Source: an uncultured Bartonella sp. (GTDB lineage Bacteria; Pseudomonadota; Alphaproteobacteria; Rhizobiales; Rhizobiaceae). Taken from it: a DNA stretch of 64,000 bases. Shown here piece after piece: positions 11,265 to 20,221 of the stretch (position 1 is the first letter of the stretch; every line of letters begins with the position of its first letter). The translations under genes were made by a program, and so were the position numbers. The notes under the pieces are model-generated. The model saw nothing but the letters and a program-made list of their open reading frames with translations, searched no databases and was not told where the DNA came from. Location: positions 62,001 through 126,000 of the forward strand of contig CAMLBF010000002.1 of NCBI GenBank assembly GCA_946478235.1. The letters run 5' to 3'.

Positions 11265-11846
11265 TTAACGCTCAATCGAACCAGTGCGCCGAATTTTCTT
11301 CTGCAAGAGAAGAACACCATACAACAACGCCTCTGCTGTTGGAGGGCAGCCCGGGATATAAATATCCACCGGCACGATACGATCACAACCACGCACGACT
11401 GAATAAGAATAGTGGTAATAACCACCACCGTTAGCACAGGAACCCATAGAAATCACATAACGAGGCTCTGGCATTTGGTCATAAACTTTCCGCAAAGCGG
11501 GAGCCATTTTATTGGTCAGGGTACCTGCAACCATCATAACATCTGATTGCCGAGGTGAAGCACGCGGAGCATAACCAAAACGTTCATTATCATAATGCGG
11601 CATTGAACACTGCATCAACTCGATAGCACAACAAGCCAAACCAAAGCTCATCCACATAAGAGAACCGGTTCTTGCCCAAGTGACAAGAGCATCAACAGAC
11701 GTAACAAGAAAGCCTTTATCTGAAAGCTCACCGCTGATATTTTTGAAAAATTCGTCGTCTGAACCAATAGGTTTTCCGGTATTCGGATCAATAATACCTT
11801 TTGGCTGAGGTGCGACCAATGTTGAACTGTTGTGAATCAATCCCAT
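11265..11846 (-). CDS. nuoB: NADH-quinone oxidoreductase subunit B
   Basis: PSST-type subunit holding cluster N2, the last electron carrier before quinone. The tandem cysteines [11 protein letters not shown] and the further ligands in [18 protein letters not shown] and [15 protein letters not shown] are present. An in-frame ATG at 11867 exists, but the start at 11846 ([18 protein letters not shown]) matches relatives and gives 193 residues. It overlaps the nuoA end by 10 bp. Confidence 0.97.
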   Translation of the reverse strand: MGLIHNSSTLVAPQPKGIIDPNTGKPIGSDDEFFKNISGELSDKGFLVTSVDALVTWARTGSLMWMSFGLACCAIELMQCSMPHYDNERFGYAPRASPRQSDVMMVAGTLTNKMAPALRKVYDQMPEPRYVISMGSCANGGGYYHYSYSVVRGCDRIVPVDIYIPGCPPTAEALLYGVLLLQKKIRRTGSIER

Positions 11847-12202
11847 TCGAGCGCTCCCTTTTTCCATTCATAAATGAAGCCAATTGTTAAGACTGCCAGA
11901 AAGACCATCATAGAAAAGAAGCCAAACCAACCTATCGCGTTAAATGACACCGCCCACGGAAACAAAAACGCAGCTTCAAGATCGAAAATGATAAACAAAA
12001 TAGAAACCAGATAAAATCTGATGTCGAATTTCATACGTGCGTCATCGAAAGAGTTAAATCCGCACTCATAAGCTGAAAGCTTTTCCGGATCAGGTGCGCG
12101 ATATGCGACAATATAGGGCATTACCAGCAATACGCCGGCAATCAAAACTGATACCGCGATAAAAATTATAACCGGCAAATAAGAGCTTACTAGATCAGTC
12201 AT
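11837..12202 (-). CDS. nuoA: NADH-quinone oxidoreductase subunit A
   Basis: Small three-helix membrane subunit and first gene of the operon. The 121-residue product has the family segment [20 protein letters not shown], whose cysteine lies on the loop over the quinone tunnel, followed by [18 protein letters not shown]. The nuo promoter must lie upstream, in 12203-12678. Confidence 0.97.
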   Translation of the reverse strand: MTDLVSSYLPVIIFIAVSVLIAGVLLVMPYIVAYRAPDPEKLSAYECGFNSFDDARMKFDIRFYLVSILFIIFDLEAAFLFPWAVSFNAIGWFGFFSMMVFLAVLTIGFIYEWKKGALEWD

Positions 12203-12678
12203 TTTTAATCATGCCTTTTTGAAAGCGTCGAATTAACCAACAAACACTATTGAGCAAAATTCCAACAACAGAATCTATCAATAATCTTTCAGTTAAATCC
12301 GCCCGTACAGCTTCAAGGGCATGCCGTGCGACAAAATCTTGTCATATGCGTTACCTCACTGCACGCAATGAAGCAATAGCCAAGACTATCACAAAAGCGA
12401 TTAGTTTGAAAAAAAATAATTTTGAAAGACCCTCACACTTACTGAATGCCACGGATCACAGGTTTTTATCGTTAAAAAACAAAATGTTATAAAAATAGAC
12501 ATACTTTTGCCACATTTCACACAAAGCAAAGCAATATATTTCAAAAAAACTGTTTATAATGGAAATATCATCTACTGGTCGAAAGAAATGATTATCACAA
12601 AACCGCGCTATTTATGAGCGCAAAACTAAGACTCAAATTATTGTGATAGACTTTTTATTGTAATTAACTTTCGAAAAA
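12203..12678. other. upstream region of nuo operon, no gene seen
   Basis: AT-rich stretch between nuoA and tRNA-Asp. It should hold the nuo promoter on the minus strand, but I cannot pick one convincing -35/-10 pair. An open frame at 12250-12492 on the plus strand lacks coding character. A run of tetra- and penta-A/T blocks lies at 12400-12560. Confidence 0.5.
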
Positions 12679-12755
12679 TGGCGCGAGTGACGGGGCTCGA
12701 ACCCGCGACCTCCGGCGTGACAGGCCGGCACTCTAACCAACTGAGCTACACCCGC
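12679..12755 (-). tRNA. tRNA-Asp (anticodon GTC)
   Basis: A 77-base cloverleaf with acceptor stem GCGGGTG/CACTCGC, D-arm TAGCTCAGTTGGTTAGAG, anticodon loop CTGTCAC reading GTC, and T-arm GGTTCGAGCC. The 3' CCA is encoded. It is transcribed in the same direction as nuo. Confidence 0.97.
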
Positions 12756-12933
12756 GCACTTTTCGAACCAGTCTTGTGACTGGCGTGAGCGGTCGTTTAA
12801 GGGGTTATGATCCATCTGTCAAGCGACAATGAATATTTTTTTAGGAAAAATTTCAATTTATGAAAAAAAATCGGAAACAATCCCCTGTTTCTATAAATTT
12901 TAAAAAAAAATACAATTTTGCATAATCTTTTGC

Positions 12934-12963
12934 TTGCACTTATCAAAACTTTTGCATAAAGAG
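12934..12963 (+). promoter_or_regulatory. probable promoter of tRNA-Val
   Basis: TTGCAC at 12934-12939 is followed 17 bp later by TAAAGA, about 35 bases before the mature tRNA-Val. The ten bases TTTTGCATAA occur twice, at 12916 and 12950, so a second start is possible. This was judged by eye. Confidence 0.35.
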
Positions 12964-12993
12964 AGCACCACCTGCTACCAAGTATAGCAAATC

Positions 12994-13071
<78 letters not shown>

Positions 13072-14250
13072 CTTTCCCTTTGTATAATTATCAAATTTTA
13101 TGATTTAGCTTTTAGGCTATTGAGCTTAGAGCAGAGTACTTCACAATTGCCTCAGGTATAATAATTGGCGCATTCCCTCCCCCCCAATTTTTGCCGGCTA
13201 TACTTATAACCCTTTATGATTGATACGATTTACCACAGTTAGGTTTGCCGTCACTGGCATCATACCATCAAGAAAAACGCTGCTGGTGTGTCTATGACCG
13301 ATAGTGCAGCTTAAGTGTGTGGCTACAATCATCGTTTTCCTCACACTGCTGTGCAAATAGGTCATCGGTCATAAAAGATATAGTTTCTGTTAATGGTGCT
13401 AGGTGCCAAATGCACGAGATTTAGCGATTCCAATATTTATAGCTGTTCGGTTCTGAACATGATTGACTATGATTTATTGATAGCTGATTTTTCAGATTTA
13501 CGAATTTCCGCAAATTGGCAAATATAGAAGTTGGGGAACAAGAATCATTGTTTAAAATATTTGTTTGCTTCGATTCGACGTTTATAAAGGCTTTTGTCGA
13601 TTCCGCTTTATTCTCGTCTCTAGCCTGTCAAAATACTTTCAGGATTCGACATGATTTGGTTGCATGCTTACGGCCAATCGGTGCTTGATATACCCGTTTA
13701 AGGGTTCTGATATTTTTTCAATTACAGTGAAATGATCATCTACCATTAGGACATTTGCAGTTTCTCATTACACAAATGGAATCATGAACATTCAAAAAAT
13801 TTGTTTTCGTTTCGATTGAAACCATAGTTTGTGATTCTGCATCGTGCTAATCATTAAAGAAACACAGTGTTATCACGACAGTATGCAAGATGACGCTGTG
13901 GGTAAAATTGCTATCATTTATCTCTGCTGCATAAAGCAATTACAGCCTAAAAACTGTGATCGACATTGTGACAAATCCGGATGTTCAACACGGTCACAAA
14001 TGCCCCCGTCATAATGTCTAATAATTGTCACTTTATGCCTCTCTGACGACTATCAAAAAAACATTAAGTTTAGTGATACTTCATCCGTTCGAGAATCTCT
14101 TGCTGCTTAGTGTAATGTCCGCGAAAAATTTAACCGTTACTGGATAAACACCAATTGGTTATTGAGATTAGGAGCAAACTTTTCAGAGATAGAAACAACA
14201 CATAGAAGAATGAATCAGCACATAAGAAAATGCTTTTTTCTTCGCATTCT
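13072..14250. other. about 1.2 kb without recognisable genes
   Basis: No frame shows sustained coding character on either strand, and stop codons are frequent in all six. It holds a poly-C tract near 13177-13184, a long imperfect inverted repeat at 13294-13372, and otherwise unstructured AT-rich sequence. Lying next to a tRNA gene it could be the decayed remains of an inserted element, but no integrase, transposase or duplicated tRNA end is visible. Confidence 0.5.
13294..13372. repeat. long imperfect inverted repeat
   Basis: The left arm begins ATGACCGAT and ends with CAGC..AGTGTG.GG by 13322. The right arm (13339-13372) carries CC.CACACTGCTG and ends ATCGGTCAT. The outer 9 bp pair perfectly and the inner blocks pair with interruptions. 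It could be an RNA hairpin or the fossil ends of a small mobile element. Confidence 0.5.
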
Positions 14251-14547
14251 CTAACGTGTTGTTTCGGGAGCACCTGACAGATGATATAGGAAATGACAAT
14301 ATGGCAAACGCAGCAGTATTTTTCCGTTATCAGCCACATTTGCAAGAACTGCTGCTCGGCAAATCAAATTTACTGTTCCATAACGATTGCAGACGGCATC
14401 GGGGCTATCAATTGCATCCAATTTTTCAACACCGCTTATAATAACCATAGTTCCGTCGGGAACTGCACCTATAGGCTGAATAATAAGCACACGAACACCT
14501 GACAGATATGCTGCACCACACGCAAATATCTGTAAAAAATAATGCAA
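14251..14547 (-). pseudogene. conserved-looking small protein, probably N-terminally damaged
   Basis: An open frame from a TTG at 14547 encodes about 98 residues with real-protein character: VRVLIIQPIGAVPDGTMVII, then KLDAIDSPDAVCNRYG, then a C-terminus KILLRLPYCHFLYHLSGAPE. This resembles small exported hypothetical proteins of Rhizobiales, from memory only. There is no ATG or clear signal peptide in frame. A TGA lies two codons before the TTG, and a better ATG nearby is in another frame, so a frameshift near the start is likely. No function is known. Confidence 0.35.
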
Positions 14548-14866
14548 AAGTCATGAATATGTCGAAATATTCTTATTCTGTAAAATATGTTGTAGGGCTT
14601 GTTTTATCCCTACCCTCTTAAAAATAGGCGAGAAGAAAATACGATTGATCTCGCTAGTTTTGATTATCTAGCCAATATTGGAAAAAACATCGTTGATTAG
14701 CTGCAAGCCCATTGATACAGCAAATTGGGCTCTGCAATATAATGTTTTGAAGCGCTTAATTGTTACAAAATGAGACACTCAAAGTTGATAAAATAACAGC
14801 ACAACGTCTTTCCAATAAATATTTAATTTCTATGTTATGAATATGTGGTTTTTTGGAGATTAAATT

Positions 14867-15496
14867 ATGGTTCAATCTATTATGAATATTTTTAACCGAC
14901 GCCATCGCGTGATGTTTGTTTCAATTATGTTGACTATTTTCGCTTCATTACTAAGCGGTTGTGGCTTTAACACTATTCCTACGAATGAAGAAAAAGCTCA
15001 TGCAGCATGGAGTGAGGTCCTCAATCAATATCAACGCCGGTCTGATTTAATTCCAAATCTTGTTGAAACAGTTAAAGGCTATGCCGCTCATGAGCAATCC
15101 GTTTTGACAGGTGTTGTTGAAGCACGTGCAAAAGCAACACAAACAAATATCAATGCCGATATGCTGAACAATCCGGATGCTATGAAACAATTTCTCGACA
15201 ATCAAGCCAATCTTTCCGGTGCTTTATCGCGTTTGATGGCTGTAGCCGAGAGTTATCCAGACCTGAAAGCGAATCAAAATTTCTTGACGTTACAATCGCA
15301 GTTGGAAGGAACGGAAAATCGTATAGCTGTTGCGCGGCGCGATTATATAGAATCAGTTCGTGTATACAACACCGCCTTAAAAACCATGCCAACGATGATC
15401 TGGACGTGGATATGGTATCGCAGTGCCAAACCAATGCCAACCTTCTCTATTGATGAAGCAGCAAAACAAGCACCTAAAGTCGAGTTTAGCAAATGA
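14867..15496 (+). CDS. lemA: LemA family lipoprotein-like protein
   Basis: LemA proteins are membrane-anchored, alpha-helical, and of unclear function. The N-terminus has a hydrophobic segment (residues 15-31) ending in a lipobox-like LLSGCG, so the product is probably a lipoprotein or N-anchored. The conserved core follows: YQRRSDLIPNLVETVKGYA and ENRIAVARRDYIESVRVYN. A GGAG site lies ahead of the ATG. It overlaps the next gene by 4 bp (ATGA). LemA and TPM-domain proteins are commonly paired. Confidence 0.9.
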   Translation: MVQSIMNIFNRRHRVMFVSIMLTIFASLLSGCGFNTIPTNEEKAHAAWSEVLNQYQRRSDLIPNLVETVKGYAAHEQSVLTGVVEARAKATQTNINADMLNNPDAMKQFLDNQANLSGALSRLMAVAESYPDLKANQNFLTLQSQLEGTENRIAVARRDYIESVRVYNTALKTMPTMIWTWIWYRSAKPMPTFSIDEAAKQAPKVEFSK

Positions 15497-16350
15497 ATAT
15501 GGTGAAAAGGCTTACAACCTTATCGCTATTCTTATTATTCGGCGGACTTCTAATGTCCGCCCTATTTGGAGTTTCGTGTAAGGCTGCAAGCCAACTAGAA
15601 ATGCCTATGCTAACGGATAGGATTGTCGATAATGCCAATCTTATCAGTTCACAACTGCGTTCACAATTATCGGCCCAATTGGCGTCGCTTGAAAAGAAAA
15701 CCGGCGATCAAATTGTCATTGCAACAATAACGTCCCTGAATGGTTATGATATTGAAACATATGCGAACACTTTGTTTAGACGTTGGCAATTAGGCCAAAA
15801 AGAAATGAACAACGGTATTCTGTTGCTCGTTTCACTCAACGATAGAAGTGTACGTATAGAAGTGGGTTATGGCTTAGAGGGGACATTAACTGACGCTCTT
15901 TCATCAATTATCATTAACACGATGATGGTTCCTAACTTCCGTGACGGAAATTATGAAAAAGGCATAGTGGAAGGCGTAAAGGCGATAGAAGATATTCTGA
16001 CTGGTAATGAAGCAGATTTTCAATCGCGCGTAAAAGCCAAACAGGAATTGGAGCATGAACAACAGCGGAAACTAGAACAACAGCAGATAATCTCCGAAAT
16101 TATCATTGTGGGGTTCTTTTTGTTGTTTATCGTAATGCCGATTCTCGCTGCCATTTTTGGCAAAAAGGTAGGGCCGAAGAGATATAAATGGCTCGGCATT
16201 GTTTTCACTCTATGGTTTTTGAATATGCGCAATGGAGGTGGATTTGGCGGTGGCTTTGGCGGCGGTGGCGACTCTGGCGGTTTCGGCGGCGGTGGGTTTA
16301 GTGGCGGCGGCGGATCTTCCGGTGGTGGTGGGGCATCTGGTAGGTGGTGA
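15493..16350 (+). CDS. TPM-domain (YgcG-type) membrane protein with glycine-rich tail
   Basis: A signal-like hydrophobic N-terminus (about residues 8-30) is followed by a TPM domain (LTDRIVDNANLISSQLRSQL ... NGILLLVSLNDRSVRIEVGYGLEG). Then come a charged coiled stretch, a transmembrane helix around residues 197-220, and a C-terminal tail that is nearly all Gly, Ser and Phe. In this family the TPM domain faces the periplasm. The gene is coupled to lemA by a 4-bp overlap, suggesting a two-protein envelope unit. Biochemical role unknown. Confidence 0.9.
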   Translation: MNMVKRLTTLSLFLLFGGLLMSALFGVSCKAASQLEMPMLTDRIVDNANLISSQLRSQLSAQLASLEKKTGDQIVIATITSLNGYDIETYANTLFRRWQLGQKEMNNGILLLVSLNDRSVRIEVGYGLEGTLTDALSSIIINTMMVPNFRDGNYEKGIVEGVKAIEDILTGNEADFQSRVKAKQELEHEQQRKLEQQQIISEIIIVGFFLLFIVMPILAAIFGKKVGPKRYKWLGIVFTLWFLNMRNGGGFGGGFGGGGDSGGFGGGGFSGGGGSSGGGGASGRW

Positions 16351-16571
16351 TAAACCAACAAGCTCCCTTACTATCCGACTAATATATGAATAATAATAAG
16401 AAAAGTCGTTATAGCGTTGATGATTGTCCCTTTTGATGACAATCAAGATGATAAAGCACAGAAACTTCGGTTTAACAGCATATAAGCCATCAAAACTGTT
16501 CTCTATTCCTTGCCACGTTTCATTCAAGATATTAAAACATCCGGCAATATCACAAAGAGTGGAAACGTTTG

Positions 16572-17297
16572 ATGAAAAGCAATCGCGAAAATCTGGATCA
16601 TAGCTTTAAACCCACAATATCAGCACCGCCGGTAGAATGGGTCATCAGCGATGGCCTTACTGATTATTCTAAAGCCTTATCATCAATGGAAAGTCATATT
16701 GCAAAAATAGCGGCCGGAGAAGCTGCGGAACGTATATGGCTTTTGGAACATCCACCAATCTATACTGCAGGAACCAGCGCGCAAAAAAATGATTTGCTCG
16801 CGCCAGACCGTTTTCCTGTTTATGAAGCAGGTCGCGGTGGCGAATATACGTATCATGGACCCGGTCAGCGCATAGCGTATGTTATGCTTGATTTGAAACG
16901 GCGCAGACAAGACGTTCGCGCCTTTATTGGTGCTCTCGAAGAATGGGTTATACAAACATTAGCGAGTTTTAACGTGAAAGGCGAGCGTCGGGAAGATCGT
17001 GTCGGCGTATGGGTGGTACGACCAGATCGTCCTTCCTCTATACCTGGCGAGCCAGCAGAAGATAAAATAGCGGCTATTGGTGTACGTCTTAGAAAATGGG
17101 TGAGTTTTCACGGTATCTCAATCAATGTTGAACCCGATTTGAACCATTATTCAGGAATAGTGCCATGCGGCATTTCCGATCACGGTGTAACGAGTTTGGT
17201 TGACCTTGGTTTGCCAGTAACGATGAATGATCTGGATGTTGCACTCAAAAATTCATTTGAAAATATATTTGGCCCGACAGTTACGGTCTCTCTTTAG
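16572..17297 (+). CDS. lipB: octanoyltransferase (lipoate biosynthesis)
   Basis: LipB moves octanoyl groups from acyl carrier protein to lipoyl domains of 2-oxoacid dehydrogenases. Family motifs are clear: [40 protein letters not shown] with the catalytic lysine, and [16 protein letters not shown] with the catalytic cysteine. A TTG one codon upstream (16569) is in frame, but the ATG at 16572 is preferred. The product is 241 residues. The upstream 16351-16571 gap shows nothing notable. Confidence 0.95.
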   Translation: MKSNRENLDHSFKPTISAPPVEWVISDGLTDYSKALSSMESHIAKIAAGEAAERIWLLEHPPIYTAGTSAQKNDLLAPDRFPVYEAGRGGEYTYHGPGQRIAYVMLDLKRRRQDVRAFIGALEEWVIQTLASFNVKGERREDRVGVWVVRPDRPSSIPGEPAEDKIAAIGVRLRKWVSFHGISINVEPDLNHYSGIVPCGISDHGVTSLVDLGLPVTMNDLDVALKNSFENIFGPTVTVSL

Positions 17298-17307
17298 GTG
17301 ACATTAA

Positions 17308-18858
17308 ATGATCTGGAAAAACACAGACCAAAAAAAATTTTTAATAACAATTTCTATTGCTGTTTTACTATTTTATTTTCCGTTGATTATCGGAAGCGAT
17401 TATTATCGTGATGATTTATTTCGCGTTGTACAACAAAAACCGGGTTGGTCGGCTTTAGGACGTCCTTTTGCCGATTTATTTGTCTATATTTTGTCGGCAA
17501 ATTGGCAGTTTTTACCAGATTCTTCACCATTCTTTTTAGTTGGTGCACTTTTAATCCTAATTGCAAGCACCTATCGAACCATCCAACTAAGAAACATTCC
17601 ATTTAACGCTATAACAGCAGTTTTGGTTGTAACCTTCTTTTTTAATCCCTTTTTATTGTCATGCTTTTTATACCGTTTTGATTGTGTCATCATGTCTGCA
17701 GGTGTTGCCTGCGGTTTGCTTGCTTGGGGGTATTATCCAGAATCAAAGCTAAAAGCCGCAATTCTCTGTTTTGTGGCGATGGGGTTTTATCAATCCTATA
17801 TCAATGTATTTATTACGCTGATTATAGTTGAAGCTTTATATGGAATTTATTGCGGCAACAATCTGCGCGATATTTTCAATTTCTTTGTTAAAGCGCTATT
17901 GACGGCTTTTATAACGGCGGTTGTCTTTTATATTTTTGATAAGTTTTTTCTTGATGAATATGCGGCAGGAAAAAGCACTATTATCTTCATGGCTGATAAT
18001 GGCGCAGCGCGCTATTTGGCGGTTATTTTTGAAAATGTATATGCCCGTTATGTCGGATTTTTGTCGACAACCGGTAAAATTATATACGGCGTAGCAATAT
18101 TACTCGCATTTATCGAAATCCAACTCAGATTTTATAAAGACACCAAGTTTGATCACCCAATTGTTCGCGCGAGCATAACCTCGATCGCTTTTCTCTTTAT
18201 GCTACCTCTTTCGCTTGGAGTATTGCTCGGCGTGGTAGGCGATGGTGGAATTCCTCCACGTCTTATGGTGCAATCAATTCTGTTTTCTGTAGCAATCGTA
18301 TATTTATTGCTTAGATTCTTGACGCGTATCCAAAAACCATCATTCGCGTCTAATCTTGATAAATTTGCCTACAGCAAACTAACATGGGGCATTATCGGTT
18401 ATATTCTGCTATGCCCACTTGTTTTCAGTTATATTGCCAACAACGCCATTAGCAATCAAAATAAGCGCGATGAGTATCTCATCCAGAGGCTAGCAACCTC
18501 ACTTGAAAAATATCCCGCTGATAAACCGGCCTATATTTTAGGTGGATTTGGTACAGCACCCTTTGTAAAATTGCTAACCAAGGATATGCGTCTGTTGGCT
18601 CATGTCATTCCGCATAATTCCGATTGGACCTTATGGCTACGATTGAAAGAATATGGATATGACAATGTTATTTGGACGGCCACAGTCATTGACGTTAATC
18701 AGGAAGTCATGAAACTCTGTTCATCACACTTGGAACCGGATGTTAAACACCCCTACTTCAAGATATATGATTTAAAAGATTACCTGTTTATTTGGGTTGG
18801 TAATCGTGATATGTGTGCGACAGAATATAACCGTCCAACTTCCTCAAAATCTAAGTAA
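17308..18858 (+). CDS. GtrII-like glucosyltransferase, polytopic membrane protein
   Basis: A 516-residue protein with about ten hydrophobic segments. After the first helix it has IIGSDYYRDDLFRV, with an acidic pair like that required in GtrII/GT-C type transferases, then GRPFADLFVY. GtrII-type enzymes use undecaprenyl-phosphate glucose to decorate surface polysaccharide on the periplasmic side. The match to this family is from motif recall. It is supported by the adjacent gtrA and nearby gtrB, which supply the lipid-linked sugar. The C-terminal 130 residues look soluble. Confidence 0.75.
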   Translation: MIWKNTDQKKFLITISIAVLLFYFPLIIGSDYYRDDLFRVVQQKPGWSALGRPFADLFVYILSANWQFLPDSSPFFLVGALLILIASTYRTIQLRNIPFNAITAVLVVTFFFNPFLLSCFLYRFDCVIMSAGVACGLLAWGYYPESKLKAAILCFVAMGFYQSYINVFITLIIVEALYGIYCGNNLRDIFNFFVKALLTAFITAVVFYIFDKFFLDEYAAGKSTIIFMADNGAARYLAVIFENVYARYVGFLSTTGKIIYGVAILLAFIEIQLRFYKDTKFDHPIVRASITSIAFLFMLPLSLGVLLGVVGDGGIPPRLMVQSILFSVAIVYLLLRFLTRIQKPSFASNLDKFAYSKLTWGIIGYILLCPLVFSYIANNAISNQNKRDEYLIQRLATSLEKYPADKPAYILGGFGTAPFVKLLTKDMRLLAHVIPHNSDWTLWLRLKEYGYDNVIWTATVIDVNQEVMKLCSSHLEPDVKHPYFKIYDLKDYLFIWVGNRDMCATEYNRPTSSKSK

Positions 18859-18863
18859 CATAT

Positions 18864-19295
18864 TTGAAAGATTACATAGTGAATTTTTTGACAAAACTAT
18901 ATGAACGACATCGTTCATTCTTTTGGTTTTTATGTGCGGGTGGCTTAGCTTTCTGGGTTGATTTTTTAGTACTTTGGCTGTTGAGCTATTGTGGATTAAA
19001 CTTGTGGCTCGCCAGAGCTATATCTTTTCTAGCAGCAGCAACCTTTACTTGGATATTTAACAGTCACATTTCTTTTCGTGGTCGCGATGCGCGTTTTACT
19101 AAATTAAAAGGCTGGGGAAGTTATATGGCGCTTGCGGCAATAGGCGGAATACTCAATTACTCCGCCAGTATGGTCGTCCTTAAATTGATGACCCCTGTCA
19201 CACCGCTTGTTATGTTTATGGCCGTTGTTGCAGGGTCATTTGCCGGTCTATTCGTCAACTACCTTACAAGTCACTATATTTTCTTTAAAAAATAA
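18864..19295 (+). CDS. gtrA: GtrA family flippase-like membrane protein
   Basis: A 143-residue protein with four helices and GtrA signatures: FWFLCAGGLAFWVDFLVLWL, then FTWIFNSHISFRGR, and a C-terminal NYLTSHYIFFKK. GtrA is thought to flip undecaprenyl-phosphate sugar across the inner membrane. It begins 5 bp after the GtrII-like gene. The first possible start is TTG (18864), with an in-frame GTG at 18879, so the true start is uncertain. Confidence 0.88.
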   Translation: MKDYIVNFLTKLYERHRSFFWFLCAGGLAFWVDFLVLWLLSYCGLNLWLARAISFLAAATFTWIFNSHISFRGRDARFTKLKGWGSYMALAAIGGILNYSASMVVLKLMTPVTPLVMFMAVVAGSFAGLFVNYLTSHYIFFKK

Positions 19296-19321
19296 TTTGA
19301 TCGGCTGTTGCCTATTTTCAA

Positions 19322-20221
19322 TCAAATATTTTTTGCAAAAAATATCGCGTTGTTTTTGTGTAAAATGCTAACAATATCGTCGGACAACAACAAATTAAGT
19401 TCATTTTTACGCTGAGTTGTAATGTGCGCAGCACTGTAACGGCTATCTTTGTAGAATAGCTTGTCATCAACGTCATTTGTTACAGGATGTGTCATGACTT
19501 CTATTATGGGGTTAGGTGCTTTATTCAATTGGGCAATCGCGCCAAGACCTGTATCGATGTCATCACGTGTCAACTGACAACTTGCCTGCGCTCCAAGAAA
19601 ATAATCGGACGTGCTAATATCATTTCGATCAATCAACTGCCTCAGTCCTTGCGCCCAAAACTTAAGCAGAAAACGTCTCAGATTGCCTTTGATTTTTTCA
19701 AAAGCTCCAATATTTCGAACATAATTTAGCTCTGAGGGAATACGCACATATTTTATGGGATATTTTTTGAAAATATTTGCCATAACATCCCGTAATGGCG
19801 GCAAAATATGGATATGAAGATGACCATCAAGACGCATTTCGTATTGCGGAAAATGGCGGTACACAAATTCAATTTGTTGGCAAAACTCCGCTAATATCCA
19901 CTGTTTAAGATCATCTCGTTTAGGCGAAAACATAAGCTTTTTTATAAGCTCACCAAGTGTGAGACAGAAAAAATTGTCTTTTGTGGTAATCCCAAATGCG
20001 GCGCCTCCGCTCGTCAACGCCTTTCCTTCAAGCAAATTGAGATGAACATTAATAAATACTGGCTTTGCATCAGATAACCGCCTGAAGTTTGCCTGATCTT
20101 CACCACCAGCCAATACGCTTGTGGCCTGCAACCGACGTTGTGCTATAGCCTCAATGATTGCTTCAGAACATGAGCGATTAAGAGCAAAATCATCCGCCGA
20201 AAACAAGCACTGTAAACTCAT
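19322..20221 (-). CDS. YdjC/ChbG-type carbohydrate deacetylase
   Basis: Members remove acetyl groups from N-acetylated sugars with a metal centre. The sequence begins with FSADDFALNRSCSEAI, where the paired aspartates act in catalysis and metal binding. It continues with FINVHLNLLEGKAL and MRLDGHLHIHILPPLRDVM, giving the metal-binding histidines. The 299-residue length fits the family. It overlaps the end of gtrB by 4 bp, so it acts with the glycosyltransferase, possibly deacetylating a lipid-linked or surface amino sugar. Substrate not known. Confidence 0.82.
   Translation of the reverse strand: MSLQCLFSADDFALNRSCSEAIIEAIAQRRLQATSVLAGGEDQANFRRLSDAKPVFINVHLNLLEGKALTSGGAAFGITTKDNFFCLTLGELIKKLMFSPKRDDLKQWILAEFCQQIEFVYRHFPQYEMRLDGHLHIHILPPLRDVMANIFKKYPIKYVRIPSELNYVRNIGAFEKIKGNLRRFLLKFWAQGLRQLIDRNDISTSDYFLGAQASCQLTRDDIDTGLGAIAQLNKAPNPIIEVMTHPVTNDVDDKLFYKDSRYSAAHITTQRKNELNLLLSDDIVSILHKNNAIFFAKNI

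Noticed and set aside
11249-11437. N-terminal extension of nuoC
   Set aside because: The upstream 63 codons overlap nuoB out of frame and have no family similarity; the start at 11248 has a good ribosome site.
12250-12492. 80-codon plus-strand ORF upstream of nuoA
   Set aside because: Composition is not protein-like, there is no ribosome site, and it lies antisense to the expected nuo promoter region.
13072-14250. Prophage or insertion sequence next to tRNA-Val
   Set aside because: No integrase, transposase or duplicated tRNA 3' end is visible; only non-coding sequence and one inverted repeat.
16020-16361. Proline-rich minus-strand ORF
   Set aside because: It is the antisense shadow of the glycine-rich tail of the TPM protein.
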